Shown piece after piece: positions 19,422-30,205 of a stretch of DNA of 64,000 nucleotides. The DNA is from Zea mays (lineage: Eukaryota; Streptophyta; Magnoliopsida; Poales; Poaceae). A program made the translations under genes and the position numbers. The number at the start of each line of letters is the position of its first letter. Position 1 is the first letter of the stretch. The notes under the pieces are model-generated. The model was given only the letters and a program-made list of their open reading frames with translations, did not search any database and was not told the origin of the DNA. The DNA is taken from the NCBI RefSeq assembly GCF_902167145.1, contig NC_050098.1:116350207-116414206 (forward strand), read 5' to 3'.

Positions 19422-22030
19422 TCCCTTGGATCGGATTGAAATCTAGCACACATACATACACTAAGCATAATATTCGGTCTACTAGCACATAAATAAAGTG
19501 CTGGTATGCCTTTTGATCAACGGACTTACCTCCTTTGTTGAGGTCGGTGTGTCCGTCGGTTCCCATTGGAGTCTTTGCGGGCTTGGCGTCCTTCATCCCA
19601 AACCGTTTGATCAAGTCTTGCGTGTACTTCGTTTGGGAGATGAAGGTCCCATCCTTGAGTTGCCTCACTTGGAACCCAAGGAAATAGCTCAACTTGCCCA
19701 TCATCGACATCTCAAACTTTTGAGTCATCACCCTGCTAAACTCTTCACAAGACTTTTGATTAGTAGAACCAAATATTATGTCATCGACATAAATTTGGCA
19801 CACAAAAAGATCACCATCACAAGTCTTAGTAAAAAGAGTTGGATCGGCTTTCCCAACCTTGAAAGCATTAGCAATTAAAATGTCTCTAAGGCATTCATAC
19901 CATGCTCTTGGGGCTTGCTTAAGTCCATAGAGCGCCTTAGAGAGCTTACACACGTGGTTGGGGTACCGTTCATCCTCGAAGCCAGGGGGTTGCTCCATGT
20001 ACACCTCCTCCTTGATTGGCCCGTTGAGGAAAGCGCTCTTCACATCCGTTTGGAACAACCTGAAAGAGTGGTGAGCGGCATATGCTAGCAAAATACGAAT
20101 GGACTCTAGCCTAGCCACAGGAGCAAAAGTCTCCTCAAAGTCCAAACCTGCGACTTGGGCATAACCTTTTGCCACAAGTCGTGCCTTGTTCCTTGTCACC
20201 ACTCCGTGCTCGTCTTGTTTGTTGCGGAACACCCACTTGGTTCCCACAACATTTTGCTTGGGACGAGGCACCAGTGTCCAAACTTCATTTCTCTTGAAGT
20301 TATTGAGCTCCTCTTGCATGGCCAGCACCCAGTCCGGATCTAGCAAGGCCTCCTCTACCTTGAAAGGCTCAATAGAAGATACAAAGGAGTAATGCTCACA
20401 AAAATTAACTAATCGAGATTGAGTAGTTACTCCCTTGCTAATGTCACCCAAAATCTGGTCGACGGGAAGATCCCTTTGAATCATCGATCGAACTTGGGTT
20501 GGAGGTGCCGGTTGTGCTTCTTCGTCCATTACATGATTATCTTGTGCTCCCCCTTGATCACACACCTCCTCTTGATGAACCTGTTCATCTTCTTGAGTTG
20601 GGGGATGCACCATTGTTGAGGAAGAAGGTTGATCTTGCTCCTTTTGTTCCATTGGCCTCACATCTCCAATCGCCATGGTGCGCATTGCGGCCGTTGGAAC
20701 GTCTTCTTCATCTACATCATCAAGATCAACAACTTGCTCTCTTGGAGAGCCATTAGTCTCATCAAATACAACGTTGCTAGAGACTTCAACCACATCCGAT
20801 GATTTGTTGAAGACTCTATACGCCTTTGTATTTGAGTCATAACCTAACAAAAACCCTTCTACGGCTTTGGGAGCAAATTTGGAATTCCTACCTTTCTTCA
20901 CTAGAATGAAGCATTTACTCCCAAAAACTCGAAAATACGAAACATTTGGTTTGTTATCGGTTAGTAGCTCATACGATGTCTTCTTGAGGAGGCGATGAAG
21001 GTAGACCCTATTGATGGCGTGGCAAGCCGTGTTCACGGCTTCCGACCAAAAACGCTCGGGGGGTCTTGAACTCTCCAGCATCGTCCTCGCCATGTCTATA
21101 AGCGTCCTGTTCTTCCTTTCTACCAGACCATTTTGCTGTGGTGTGTAGGGAGCGGAGAACTCGTGCTTGATCCCTTCCTCCTCAAGGTACTCCTCCACTT
21201 GAAGGTTCTTGAACTCGGACCCATTGTCGCTCCTTATCTTCTTCACCTTGAGCTCAAACTCGTTTTGAACTCTCCTTAGGAAGCGCTTGAGGGTCCCTTA
21301 GGTTTCAAATTTATCCTGCAAAAAGAATACCCAAGTGAAGCGGGAAAAGTCATCAACAATAACTAGTCCATACTTACTTCCTCCTATGCTTAGATAGGCG
21401 ACGAGTCTGAAGAGGTCCATATGTAGCATCTCCAGAGGTCTTGATGTGGTCATCACATTCTTGCTGTGATGCGCTCCTCCCACTTGTTTACCTGCTTGAC
21501 AAGCTGCACAAGGTCTATCTTTTTCGAAAGTAACATTAGTTAGACCTATCACGTGTTCTCCCTTTAGAAGCTTGTGAAGGTTCTTCATCCCCACATGTGC
21601 TAAGCGACGATGCCACAACCAGCCCATGCTAGTCTTAGCAATTAAGCATGCATCTAGACCGACCTCCTTTTTTGCAAGATCAACTAAGTAAAGTTTGCCG
21701 TCTAATACACCCTTAAAAGCTAATGAACCATCACTTCTTCTAAAGACAGACACATCTACATTAGTGAATAGACAATTATATCCCATATTGCAAAGTTGAC
21801 TCACAGATAACAAATTATACCCAAGCGACTCTACTAAGAATACATTAGAAATAGAGTGCTCATTTGAGATTGCAATTTTGCCTAACCCTTTCACCTTGCC
21901 TTGGTTCCCATTACCGAATATTATTGAATCTTGGGGATCCTTGTTCTTGACGTAGGAAGAGAACATCTTTTTTCCCCGTCATGTGGTTTGTGCATCCGCT
22001 GTCGATAATCCAGCTAGAGCCCCCGGATGC
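19422..22030 (-). pseudogene. pol: Copia copy B pol (protease, integrase, RT)
   Basis: Protease SSWIIDSGCTNHMTG near 21970-22010 is followed by a frameshift in the A-run at 21965-21973. From 21966 the frame is open through GAG-pre-IN (LWHRRLAHVGMKNLHKLL, CAAC) and the integrase core ([27 protein letters not shown]). One TAA at 21298-21300 replaces a conserved Gln (FET*GTLKRF). RT motifs: [31 protein letters not shown] and YVDDIIFGS. From 21246 downwards the frame runs through the RT and past the palindrome centre into antisense copy A, stopping at 19057. This is the better-preserved arm. Confidence 0.9.
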
Positions 22031-22049
22031 ATAAACCTGCAAGGCAAAT

Positions 22050-24429
22050 TTAGGCTTGGGTCTTAGGTACCCAACTCATGTTGGGTCCTACAAGGTTAGT
22101 ACAAATATCCTTAGGGACCCAAATGCAAGTTTTGTCTCCCTTGCATTTTGCCCCTAATTTTCTAGCTACTATCTTCCTATCCTTTCTACAAATAGCAAAG
22201 GAAGCATTTAAAGCATGATATATTGTGGAAGGTTCATTCATTACTTTCCTAGGAACATGAACAATATTCTTTCTAGGCACATGATGAATATTTTTCCTAG
22301 GCATATCTCTACCATGCACAACATGGGAACTAGAAGCAGTCATAGCATATGAAACAACATTATTGCAATGAACATTCCTAGAATATTTCCTATCATTGTA
22401 TAAGAAAGCATGGTTCTTTTGCACACTATTTGCCATAGGGGCCTTCCCTTTCTCCTTGATGGAGATGGGTGCCTTATGGCTTGTCAAGTTCTTGGCTTCC
22501 CTTTTGAAGCCAAGTCCATCCTTAATTGAGGGGTGTCTACCAATTGTGTAGGCATCCCTTGCAAATTTCAGTTTTTCAAATTCACTTTTGCTAGTCTTAA
22601 GTTGGGCATTAAGACTAGCCACTTCATTATTCAATTCAGAAATTGAAACTAGGTGTTCACTACAAGCATCAACATTAAAATCTTTACACCTAGTGCAAAC
22701 TACAACATGCTCTACACAAGATGTTGATTTATTAGCTATTTCTAACTTAGCACTCAAGTTATCGTTTATGCTCTTTAAACTAGAAATAGAGTCATGGCAT
22801 GTAGACAATTCACAAGAAAGCATTTCATTTCTCTTTATTTCTAAAGCAAGGGATTTTTGAGCTTCTACAAACTTATCATGTTCATCATATAAGAGATCCT
22901 CTTGCTTTTCTAACAATCTATTCTTATCATTCAAGGCATCAATTAATTCATTAATTTTATCAACCTTGGTTCTATCTAGGCCCTTGAATAAACATGAATA
23001 ATCTATTTCATCATCATCACTAGACTCGTCCTCACTTGAAGAAGCATAAGTAGTATTTCGAGTACATACCTTCTTCTCCCTCGCCATGAGGCATGTATGA
23101 CGCTCGTTGGGGAAGAGGGCCGATTTGTTGAAGGCGGTGGCGGCGAGTCCTTCGTTGTCAGAGTCGGACGACGAACAATCTGAGTCCCACTCCTTGCCAA
23201 GGTGTGCCTCGCCCTTAGCCTTCTTGTAAGCTTTCTTCTTTTCCCTCTTGTTCCCTTGTTCCTGGTCACTATCATTATCGGGACAGTTAGCGATAAAAAT
23301 GACCAATCTTACCACATTTGAAGCATGAGCGCTTCCCCTTCGTCTTGTTCTTGTAAGGCTGTCCTTTGCGTTCCTTAAGCGCCGTCTTGAAGCGCTTGAT
23401 GATGAGGGCCATCTCTTCATCGTTGAGCCCGGCCGCCTCAACTTGTGCTACCTTGCTAGGTAGCGCCTCCTTGCTCCTTGTTGCCTTGAGAGCAATGGGT
23501 TGAGGCTCATGGATTGGACCGTTCAACGCGTCGTCCACGTATCTCGCCTCCTTGATCATCATCCATCCGCTTACGAACTTTCCAAGGATCTCCTCGGGCG
23601 TCATCTTCGTGTACCTAGGATTCTCACGAATATTGTTCACAAGATGTGGATCAAGGACGGTAAAGGACCTTAGCATTAGGCGGACGTCGTCGTGGTCCGT
23701 CCATCGCGTGCTTCCATAGCTCCTTATCTTGTTGATGAGGGTCTTGAGCCTGTTGTATGTTTGGGTTGGCTCCTCCCCTCTTATCATCGCGAATCTCCCG
23801 AGTTCGCCTTCCACCAATTCCATCTTGGTGAGCATGGTGATGTCGTTCCCCTCATGTGAGATCTTGAGGGTGTCCCAAATCTGCTTGGCATTGTCCAAGC
23901 CACTCACCTTATGGTATTCGTCCCTGCACAATGAAGCTAGAAGAACAGTAGAAGCTTGTGCATTTTTATGAATTTGCTCGTTAATGAACATGAGACTATC
24001 AGTACTATCAAATTTCATTCCACTCTCTACTATCTCCCATATGCTTGGATGGAGAGAGAACAAGTGACTACGCATTTTGTGACTCCAAAATCCGTAGTCC
24101 TCTCCATCAAAGTGAGGAGGTTTGCCAAGTGGAATGGAGAGCAAATGAGTATTTGTACTTTGCGGAATACGAGAGTAGTCGAAAGAAAAGTTTGAATTAA
24201 CCATCTTTCTTTTGTCATAGTCGTTGTCGTCGTTGTCCTTTTGGGAAGAAGTGGACTCGTCACTGTCGTCGTAGTAGACGATCTCCTTGATGCACCTCTT
24301 CTTCTTCTTCTTCCCATCTCTTCGTTTGTGACCCGAGACCGAGTCGGTAGGCTTGTCATCTTTCGGCTCGTTGACGAAGGACTCCTTCTCCTTATCATTG
24401 ATCACAATCCCCTTTCCCTTAGGATCCAT
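22050..24429 (-). pseudogene. gag: Copia copy B gag
   Basis: ATG 24429 gives MDPKGKGIVINDKEKESF. The conserved N-terminal part (FDYSRIPQSTNTHLLSIPLG, GEDYGFWSHKMRSHLFSLHP, EEPTQTYNRLKTLINKIRSY) is followed by the CCHC knuckle near 23300. One extra T there (GGTCATTTTTATCGC against GGTCACTTTATCGC in copy A) shifts the frame. Otherwise open to WVPKTQA at 22050. Nearly intact, with this single lesion. Confidence 0.9.
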
Positions 24430-24465
24430 CTCTTCGGGCGATTAGTCCCTTTCTTGAAGAGAACG

Positions 24466-24477
24466 GCTCTGATACCA
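24466..24477 (-). other. Primer-binding site of copy B (initiator tRNA-Met type)
   Basis: Minus strand TGGTATCAGAGC, next to the 5' LTR; the standard plant Copia PBS complementary to the 3' end of initiator tRNA-Met. Confidence 0.88.
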
Positions 24478-24479
24478 AT

Positions 24480-25703
24480 TGAGAGCACCTAGAGGGGGGG
24501 GGGGGTGAATAGGTGATCCTGTAAAACTTGACACTTAACTCACAAAACTTGATTAGGAGTTAGCACAAATAATGCCAAGTGGCTAGAGAGGAGTCTTAGC
24601 AAGACACAATAACCACAAGAAGATCAATCACAGATAGACACAGTGGTTTATCCTGTGGTTCAGCCAAGTCCAACGCTTGCCTAGTCCACGTTGTGGCGTC
24701 CCAACGGACGAGGGTTGCAATCAACCCCTCTCAAGCGGTCCAAAGACCCACTTGAATACCACGGTGTTTTGCTTTGCTTTTCTATATCCCATTTGCGAGG
24801 AATCTCCACAACTTGGAGCCTCTCGCCCTTACACTTTGATGATCACAAAGAAGCACAGAGTAAGGGAGGGATGAGCAACTCACACAAGACACAAAGATCA
24901 CAGCAAATACGCACACACAAGACCCAGACTTGAGCTCAAGAGACTATCACGAGTTTCACACTAGAACGGAGCTCAAATCACTAAGAATGTCGAACAAGTG
25001 TGCAAGAATGAAGTGTGAGTGATCAACAATGCTCAAAGAATGCTTGATGTTCTCCTCCATGCGCCTAGGGGTCCCTTTTATAGCCCCAAGGCAGCTAGGA
25101 GCCGTTGAGAGCATTTCAAGAAGGCAATTCTTGCCTTCTGTCGCCTGGCGCACGGGACAGTCCGGTGCGAATTTCCTTCCTTATTTGGCGAAGCCGACCG
25201 TTGGCAGCCTTAGAGCCATTGGCACACCGGACACTGTCCGGTGCACACCGGACAGTCCGGTGCCCCCTACTAGCCGTTGGCTCGGCCACGTGTCCCGCGC
25301 AGATCGCGCGGCCAACCGTTGGCCCGGCCGACCGTTGGCTCACTGGACAGTCCGGTGAATTTTAGCCGTACGCCGTTAATTACTTCCCGAGAGCAGCAAG
25401 TTCTCCTGAGTCTGCCTGGCGCACCGGACACTGTCCGGTGCACCACCGTACAGTCCGGTGCACCCAGACTGAGCAAACTTTGGCTGAACAAAGCCATCTC
25501 TTCTCCAATTTGATTTCTCCTGTTTCCAGCACTTAGACACAATACATCAGTCCATAAAACAATGTACTAAGTCTAGAAACATACCTTTTGACTTGATTTG
25601 CACTTTGTGCACCACTTTGCATAGATCAATACTTAGGCACTTGTGTTGGACACTAAATCACCAAAAATACTTAGAAATGGCCCAAAGGCACATTTCCCTT
25701 TCA
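24480..25703 (-). repeat. 5' LTR of copy B
   Basis: 1,224 bp, minus strand TGAAAGGGAAATGTGCC ... CTCTAGGTGCTCTCA. A TATA box (TATAAAAGGG, about 25073-25084) faces leftwards, into gag-pol and the inverted repeat. It holds several palindromes of the type ACCGGACAGTCCGGT (for example 25221-25265 and 25420-25460). Confidence 0.9.
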
Positions 25704-26090
25704 CTCTTCCTTTGCAAAATCAACTAAATAGAGTTTGTCGTCTAGTACACCCTTAAAAGCTAATGAACCATCACTACTTCTAAAGACAGACACATCTACA
25801 TTAGTAAATAAGCAATTATAACCCATATTACAAAGTTGACTAACGGACAACAAGTTATACCCGAGCGATGCAACTAAAAACACATTAGAGATGGAATGCT
25901 CTGATGAAATAGCTATTTTTCCTAGTCCTTTAACCTTGCCTTGATTCCCGTCACCGAATATGATTGAATCTTGGGAATCTTTGTTCTTGACGTAGGAGGT
26001 GAACATTTCCTTCTCCCCTGTCATATGGTTTGTGCATCCGCTATCGATAATCTAGCTTGAGCCCCCAGATGCATAAACCTGCAAGGCAAT
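25704..26090 (-). pseudogene. pol: Copia copy C pol fragment (protease to GAG-pre-IN)
   Basis: Starts after the TGCAG|G motif, with protease SS*IIDSGCTNHMTGEKEM; the Trp codon is TAG (26052-26054). It then follows the usual IFGDGNQGKVKGLGKIAIS and NLLSVSQLCNMGYNCLF and breaks off in VDFAKEE where copy B's LTR is inserted. The remainder of this pol is not present in the window. Confidence 0.88.
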
Positions 26091-27330
26091 TTAGGCTTGG
26101 GCTTTAGGTACCCAACTCTTGTTGGGTCCTACAAGGTTAGTAACAATAGCCTTAGGGACCCAAATGCAAGTTTTATCTCCTTTGCATTTTACCCCTAATT
26201 TCCTAGCAATCACTTTCTTATTCTTCCTATAAATTGTGAAAGAAGCATAGCAAGCATGGTAAATTGTAGAAGGTTCATTACTTGCTTTCCTAGGTACATG
26301 AACAACATTTCTCCTAGGCATATCTCTACCATACACAAAGGAAGAACTTGAAGCAAACATGGCATTTGAATCATAAGCATTACAACTCCTATCATGATGA
26401 ACATTTCTAGAAAATTTCCTATCATAAATAAATGCATGATTCTTTTGAGCACTATTAGCCATAGGGGTCTTCCCTTTCTCCTTTGTAAAAATGGGAGCCC
26501 TTTGGCTTGTTAAGTTCTTGGCTTCCCTCTTAAAGCCAAGCCCATCCTTAATTGAGGGGTGTCTACCAATGGTGTAGGCATCCCTTGCAAATTTTAGTTT
26601 GTCGAATTCATTCTTGCTAGTCTTAAGTTGGGCATTAAGACTAGCCACTTCATCATTTAATTTGGAAATGGAAATTAAGTGTTCACTACAAGCATCAACA
26701 TTAAAATCCTTACACCTATTGCAAATCACAACATGTTCCACACAAGAGCTTGATTTATTAGCTATTTCTAACTTGGTATTTAAATCATCATTGATACGCT
26801 TTAAGCTAGAAATAGATTCATGGCATGTAGATAATTCACATGAAAGCATTTCATTTCTTTTAACTTCTAAAGCAAGAGAATTTTGCGCACTAACAAATTT
26901 ATCATGCTCTTCATATAAAAGATCCTCTTGCTTTTCTAACAATCTATTTTTCTCATTCAAAGCATCAATTAATTCATTGATCTTATCAATTTTAGTTCTA
27001 TCTAAACCTTTGAATAAGCTTGCGTAGTCTACTTCATCATCACTAGACTCATCATCACTTGAAGAAGCATACGTAATAGTACTTCGAGTACTTACATTCT
27101 TCTCCTTTGCCATGAGGCAGGTGTGATGCTTGTTGGGGAAGAGAGACGATTTGTTGAAGGCTGTGGCGGCAAGTCCTTCGTCGTCGGAGTCGGACGAAGA
27201 ACAATCCGAGTCCCATTCTTTTCCAAGGTGTGCCTCGCCCTTAGCCTTCTTGTAAACCTTCTTGTTCTCTCTCTTCCCATTCTTTCCTTGTTCCTTGTCA
27301 CTATCATTGTCAGGACAGTTAGCAATAAAG
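26091..27330 (-). pseudogene. gag: Copia copy C gag fragment
   Basis: Gag from the second half of the zinc knuckle (IANCPDNDSDKEQG near 27325) through MAKEKNVSTRS (27113) to WVPKAQA at 26091, open throughout. The upstream half is cut by the chromovirus inserted at 27331. About 600 bp of it (26710-27330) is repeated at 98-99% identity in copy D (38805-39425) on the other side of the chromovirus. Confidence 0.87.
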
Positions 27331-29945
27331 TGTAACGCCCTGAATTTGGGGGTAGAATTTTTTCTTCTTTTCTCTCACCAAATTCGGGCGTTACTCTCTT
27401 TTCTCTTCCTGATTCGCTCTTTCTTCCCAATTTCAAACCAGTATAGTGACAAGTGTCCGTGTCGTGTATGAACAAAGACCTAAGTGTCATGGGTGTTGCA
27501 TCATACCGAAGCACATTTCTTTGTCTGATATTGCGTGTTCGTCTCGTTCTGTCTCGGTTTTCGGTTCACGATTGGAGCCCGTGTCGTGCGTCTCGGATTG
27601 GGTCGTGCGTGTCGTGGGTTTCAATCCACGAAGTGGCCCGGCCCAACCCAGCCCAGCCCGGCTTGACCCGGCCCTGCGCGCCCCTGGCGCCCACACCCCC
27701 CGTGTGCCCCCTCCTCCTCTCCCTCTCTCATTTGGATTTCCCGCGCAGCAACCTCCCTCTCCCTCTTCCACCTCTCTCTCCCCGTGGTGCCCTAGGGATT
27801 GGAGACGGTGATCACCGGAATTTGGACCCCGAGGTGAGCTCCCCTCCCCTTCCCTTCTCCTCTCTCTCCCTCTCCCTGCCCTTCTCTTCCCTGCGCCCCC
27901 CTCTCTCCCCTGTGCGCGGCGGCGCCCGCCCCCTCCCCCGGCGCGGCGGCGCCTGCCCCCTGCCCCTCCCACGCGCGGTGGTGCTCGCCCGCCCCCGCCC
28001 CGGCCTTCCCCCGCGGTGGCGCTCGCCCGCCCCCTGCCCCTCCCCCGGCGCGGCGGCGCTCGCCCGCCCCCGCCCCCGCCCTGGCCCTCCCCCGCGGCGG
28101 CGCTCGCCCGCCCCCTGCCCCTCCCCCGGCGCGGCGGCGCCCGCCCCCTGCCCCTCCCCCGGCGCGACGGCGCCCGCCCCCTGCCCCTCCCCCGCGCGGC
28201 GGCGCTCGCCCGCCCCCGCCCTGGCCTCCCTCGTGGCGGCGCTCACCCCCCCGCCTTGGCCCCGCGGCGGCGCCCCCGCCCCGGCCTCCCTCGTGGCGGC
28301 GCTCACCCCCTGCCTTGGCCCCGCGGCGGCGCCCCCGCCCCGGCCTCCCTCGTGGCGGCGCTCACCCCCCGCCTTGGCCCCGCGGCGGCGCCCGCCCCTG
28401 CCCCCTCCCCGCGGCGGCGCCCCCGGCCCCGGCGTGGTCCGCCCGCCCTTGCCCCGGCGCGGCCGCCCCCCCCCCCCAGCGCGGCCTCCCCTGCCCCCGG
28501 CGCGGCCCCAGCCCCTGGCGCGACTCGCGTGCGTAAGCTCCCGGCGTGACTCGCGTGGCCTCGTTTACCCCCTAACACGTTCCCGCGTGCGTAAACCCAC
28601 GCGCGCGGTGATTATTTCTGGTTTGTAGTTGATTTCAAACTCCATTAATTAGCGTGCTGCGTCGCACGCCTCGTCGCGCGACGATTCTTTTAGTTTATAT
28701 TTATTAAAGTGTTGTGTCGCGCGCTTCGTCGCACGACGATCTATTTTAATTTCAGGTTGTTTAAGGTGCGATGTCGCGCGTCCAAACGCGCGACGTTCCA
28801 CTTTAAACTCAGCTCTGTTGGAGTATGTCGTCGTGCGCTTCGTCGCGCGATGCTTAACGTCTATTTATAATTAGTGCAAGCGTCTCGTTGGGCGCTTTGT
28901 CGCGCAGCGAGTCGTTTACTTCTTAATGCAATCTAAATGTCGTGTCGTACGTCTCGACGTGTGGCCACTCCCTTTCATTCATGTCGTTTACTTCTTAATG
29001 CAATCTAAATGCCGTGTCGTCGTTTACTTCTTAATGCAATCTAAATGTCGTGTCGTTTACTTGGGGAGGAGTGTGGTACATTTAGGAAACCTAACGGGCG
29101 GCTACAGCCCCGGGGAATCTTTGTAAAGGCTACGTAGTGATGCCCTGCTGGGTCACCTTGGTAGTGATCAATGGAGAGTCATGATCTCCGGGCAGAAAGG
29201 GAATCACGGCTTGTGGGTAAAGTGCACAACCTCTGCAGAGTGTTTGAGAACTGATATATCAGCCGTGCTCGCGGTTATGAGCGGCCAAGGGAGCTCCAGT
29301 GATTAGTGGTACTTGATCAGAGATGTTCGGTTTGCAGGTGGCAATGAGATTGATGGTTCTTGGTAGTGACTCTGGTAATGGTATAGTACTCTTTCCGTTT
29401 GGAAAGGAGTACGTTTGGGTTAATAACGTGGGTTAAATCTAAAACTTGGCTTTCTCTACTAGTAATAATGATCTGACCAACTAAAAGCAACTGCTTGACT
29501 TACCCCCACATAAAGCTAGTCCACTACAGCCAAACAGGATACTTGCTGAGTATGTTGATATGTACTCACCCTTGCTCTACACACCAAACCCCCCATCCCA
29601 GGTTGTCAGCATTGCAACCCCTGCTCAGGAGAAGATGAAGCTATGGAAGGAGACCATCAGGAGTTCCAAGTTTATGATGAGTTCTAGGCGTGGGTTAGCG
29701 GCAACCCCCAGTCGGCTGCCTGTGAAGGCCGCGTTTATCTACGTTTCTTTTCCACACTTTGATTTATTGTAAAGACAATGTGGATGTCTCAGACATATGA
29801 TGTAATCGACTATTATTTCCCTTTTTAATACTTTTTGAGCACTGTGTGATGATGTCCATGTTATGTAACTGATGTGTACGTGAATTGCTGATCCTGGCAC
29901 GTACATGGTTCGCATTCGGTTTGCCTTCTAAAACCGGGTGTGACA
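27331..29945 (+). repeat. 5' LTR of the chromovirus
   Basis: 2,615 bp. It contains a short inverted repeat near the start (AATTTGGGGGTAG/CTCACCAAATTCGGG), a GC-rich CCCCGCGGCGGCGC-type tandem block (27836-28545) and a set of GTCGCGCG/CGCGCGAC palindromes (28655-28925). Relative to the right LTR it lacks about 770 bp after 28983 and carries two extra copies of a TCGTTTACTTCTTAATGCAA unit there. Proline-rich open frames across the GC block are not genes. Confidence 0.88.
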
Positions 29946-29949
29946 TAGG

Positions 29950-29961
29950 TGGTATCAAAGC
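29950..29961 (+). other. Primer-binding site of the chromovirus
   Basis: TGGTATCAAAGC, four bases after the LTR end; an initiator tRNA-Met-type PBS with one base unlike the Copia copies (A for G). Confidence 0.8.
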
Positions 29962-30205
29962 CGTGCTGACTGTAGGACCGCTAACCTAGAGTAGAATGGT
30001 CGTTCTAAGGATTATAGACCTCTGTCCCTGCCTTGACTTTGATATCCCTTCAAAAGTTGGTCATATCGACCAAAACTATGTTCTACTATATATTATACCT
30101 TGCTGAAAATTGTGTTTTATTCTAATCCTTCATTTATTTATGGTTCATTACTTGCTGGTCATATTAGTTCTGTTCTCACTCTTTTGCTTGCGGTGTCTTT
30201 TGTAG

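Larger units (their letters stand above)
16044..22916. repeat. 3.4-kb Copia inverted repeat with 98-bp spacer
   Basis: Copy A (16044-19418, +) and copy B (19517-about 22916, -) carry the same gag-pol segment in opposite orientation, meeting tail to tail. In the RT part only two or three differences per 200 bp are visible; the gag ends are more divergent. The 98-bp centre (19419-19516) belongs to copy B. The arms share no equal LTR ends, so this is a rearrangement, not a normal element structure. Confidence 0.88.
19422..25703 (-). mobile_element. Copia copy B (Maximus/SIRE, Opie/Ji-like), 3'-truncated
   Basis: Minus-strand element with an intact 5' LTR (24480-25703), PBS, gag (ATG 24429) and pol, cut off near 19422 at the inverted-repeat junction. 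RNase H, PPT and 3' LTR are absent. Its LTR end (TTTCCCTTTCA, 25703) abuts the pol of copy C, so B inserted into C; CTCTT (25704-25708) would be one half of the target duplication, and the partner is not in this window. Confidence 0.88.

Noticed and set aside
16044..22916. Recent perfect palindromic duplication of one Copia copy
   Set aside because: The gag parts of the two arms differ by many substitutions and small indels, and the arms have different lesions, so they are two independent copies joined by rearrangement.
24677..25542. Assorted short open frames on both strands
   Set aside because: They lie in the LTR of copy B; the same frames recur imperfectly in the LTRs of D and E4 and encode repeat-derived sequence only.
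27453..28628. Plus-strand 391-codon Pro/Arg/Ala-rich open frame
   Set aside because: It lies wholly in the chromovirus LTR over a GC-rich tandem repeat. The reading frames are open on both strands because of base composition, and the same block in the right LTR has other lengths.
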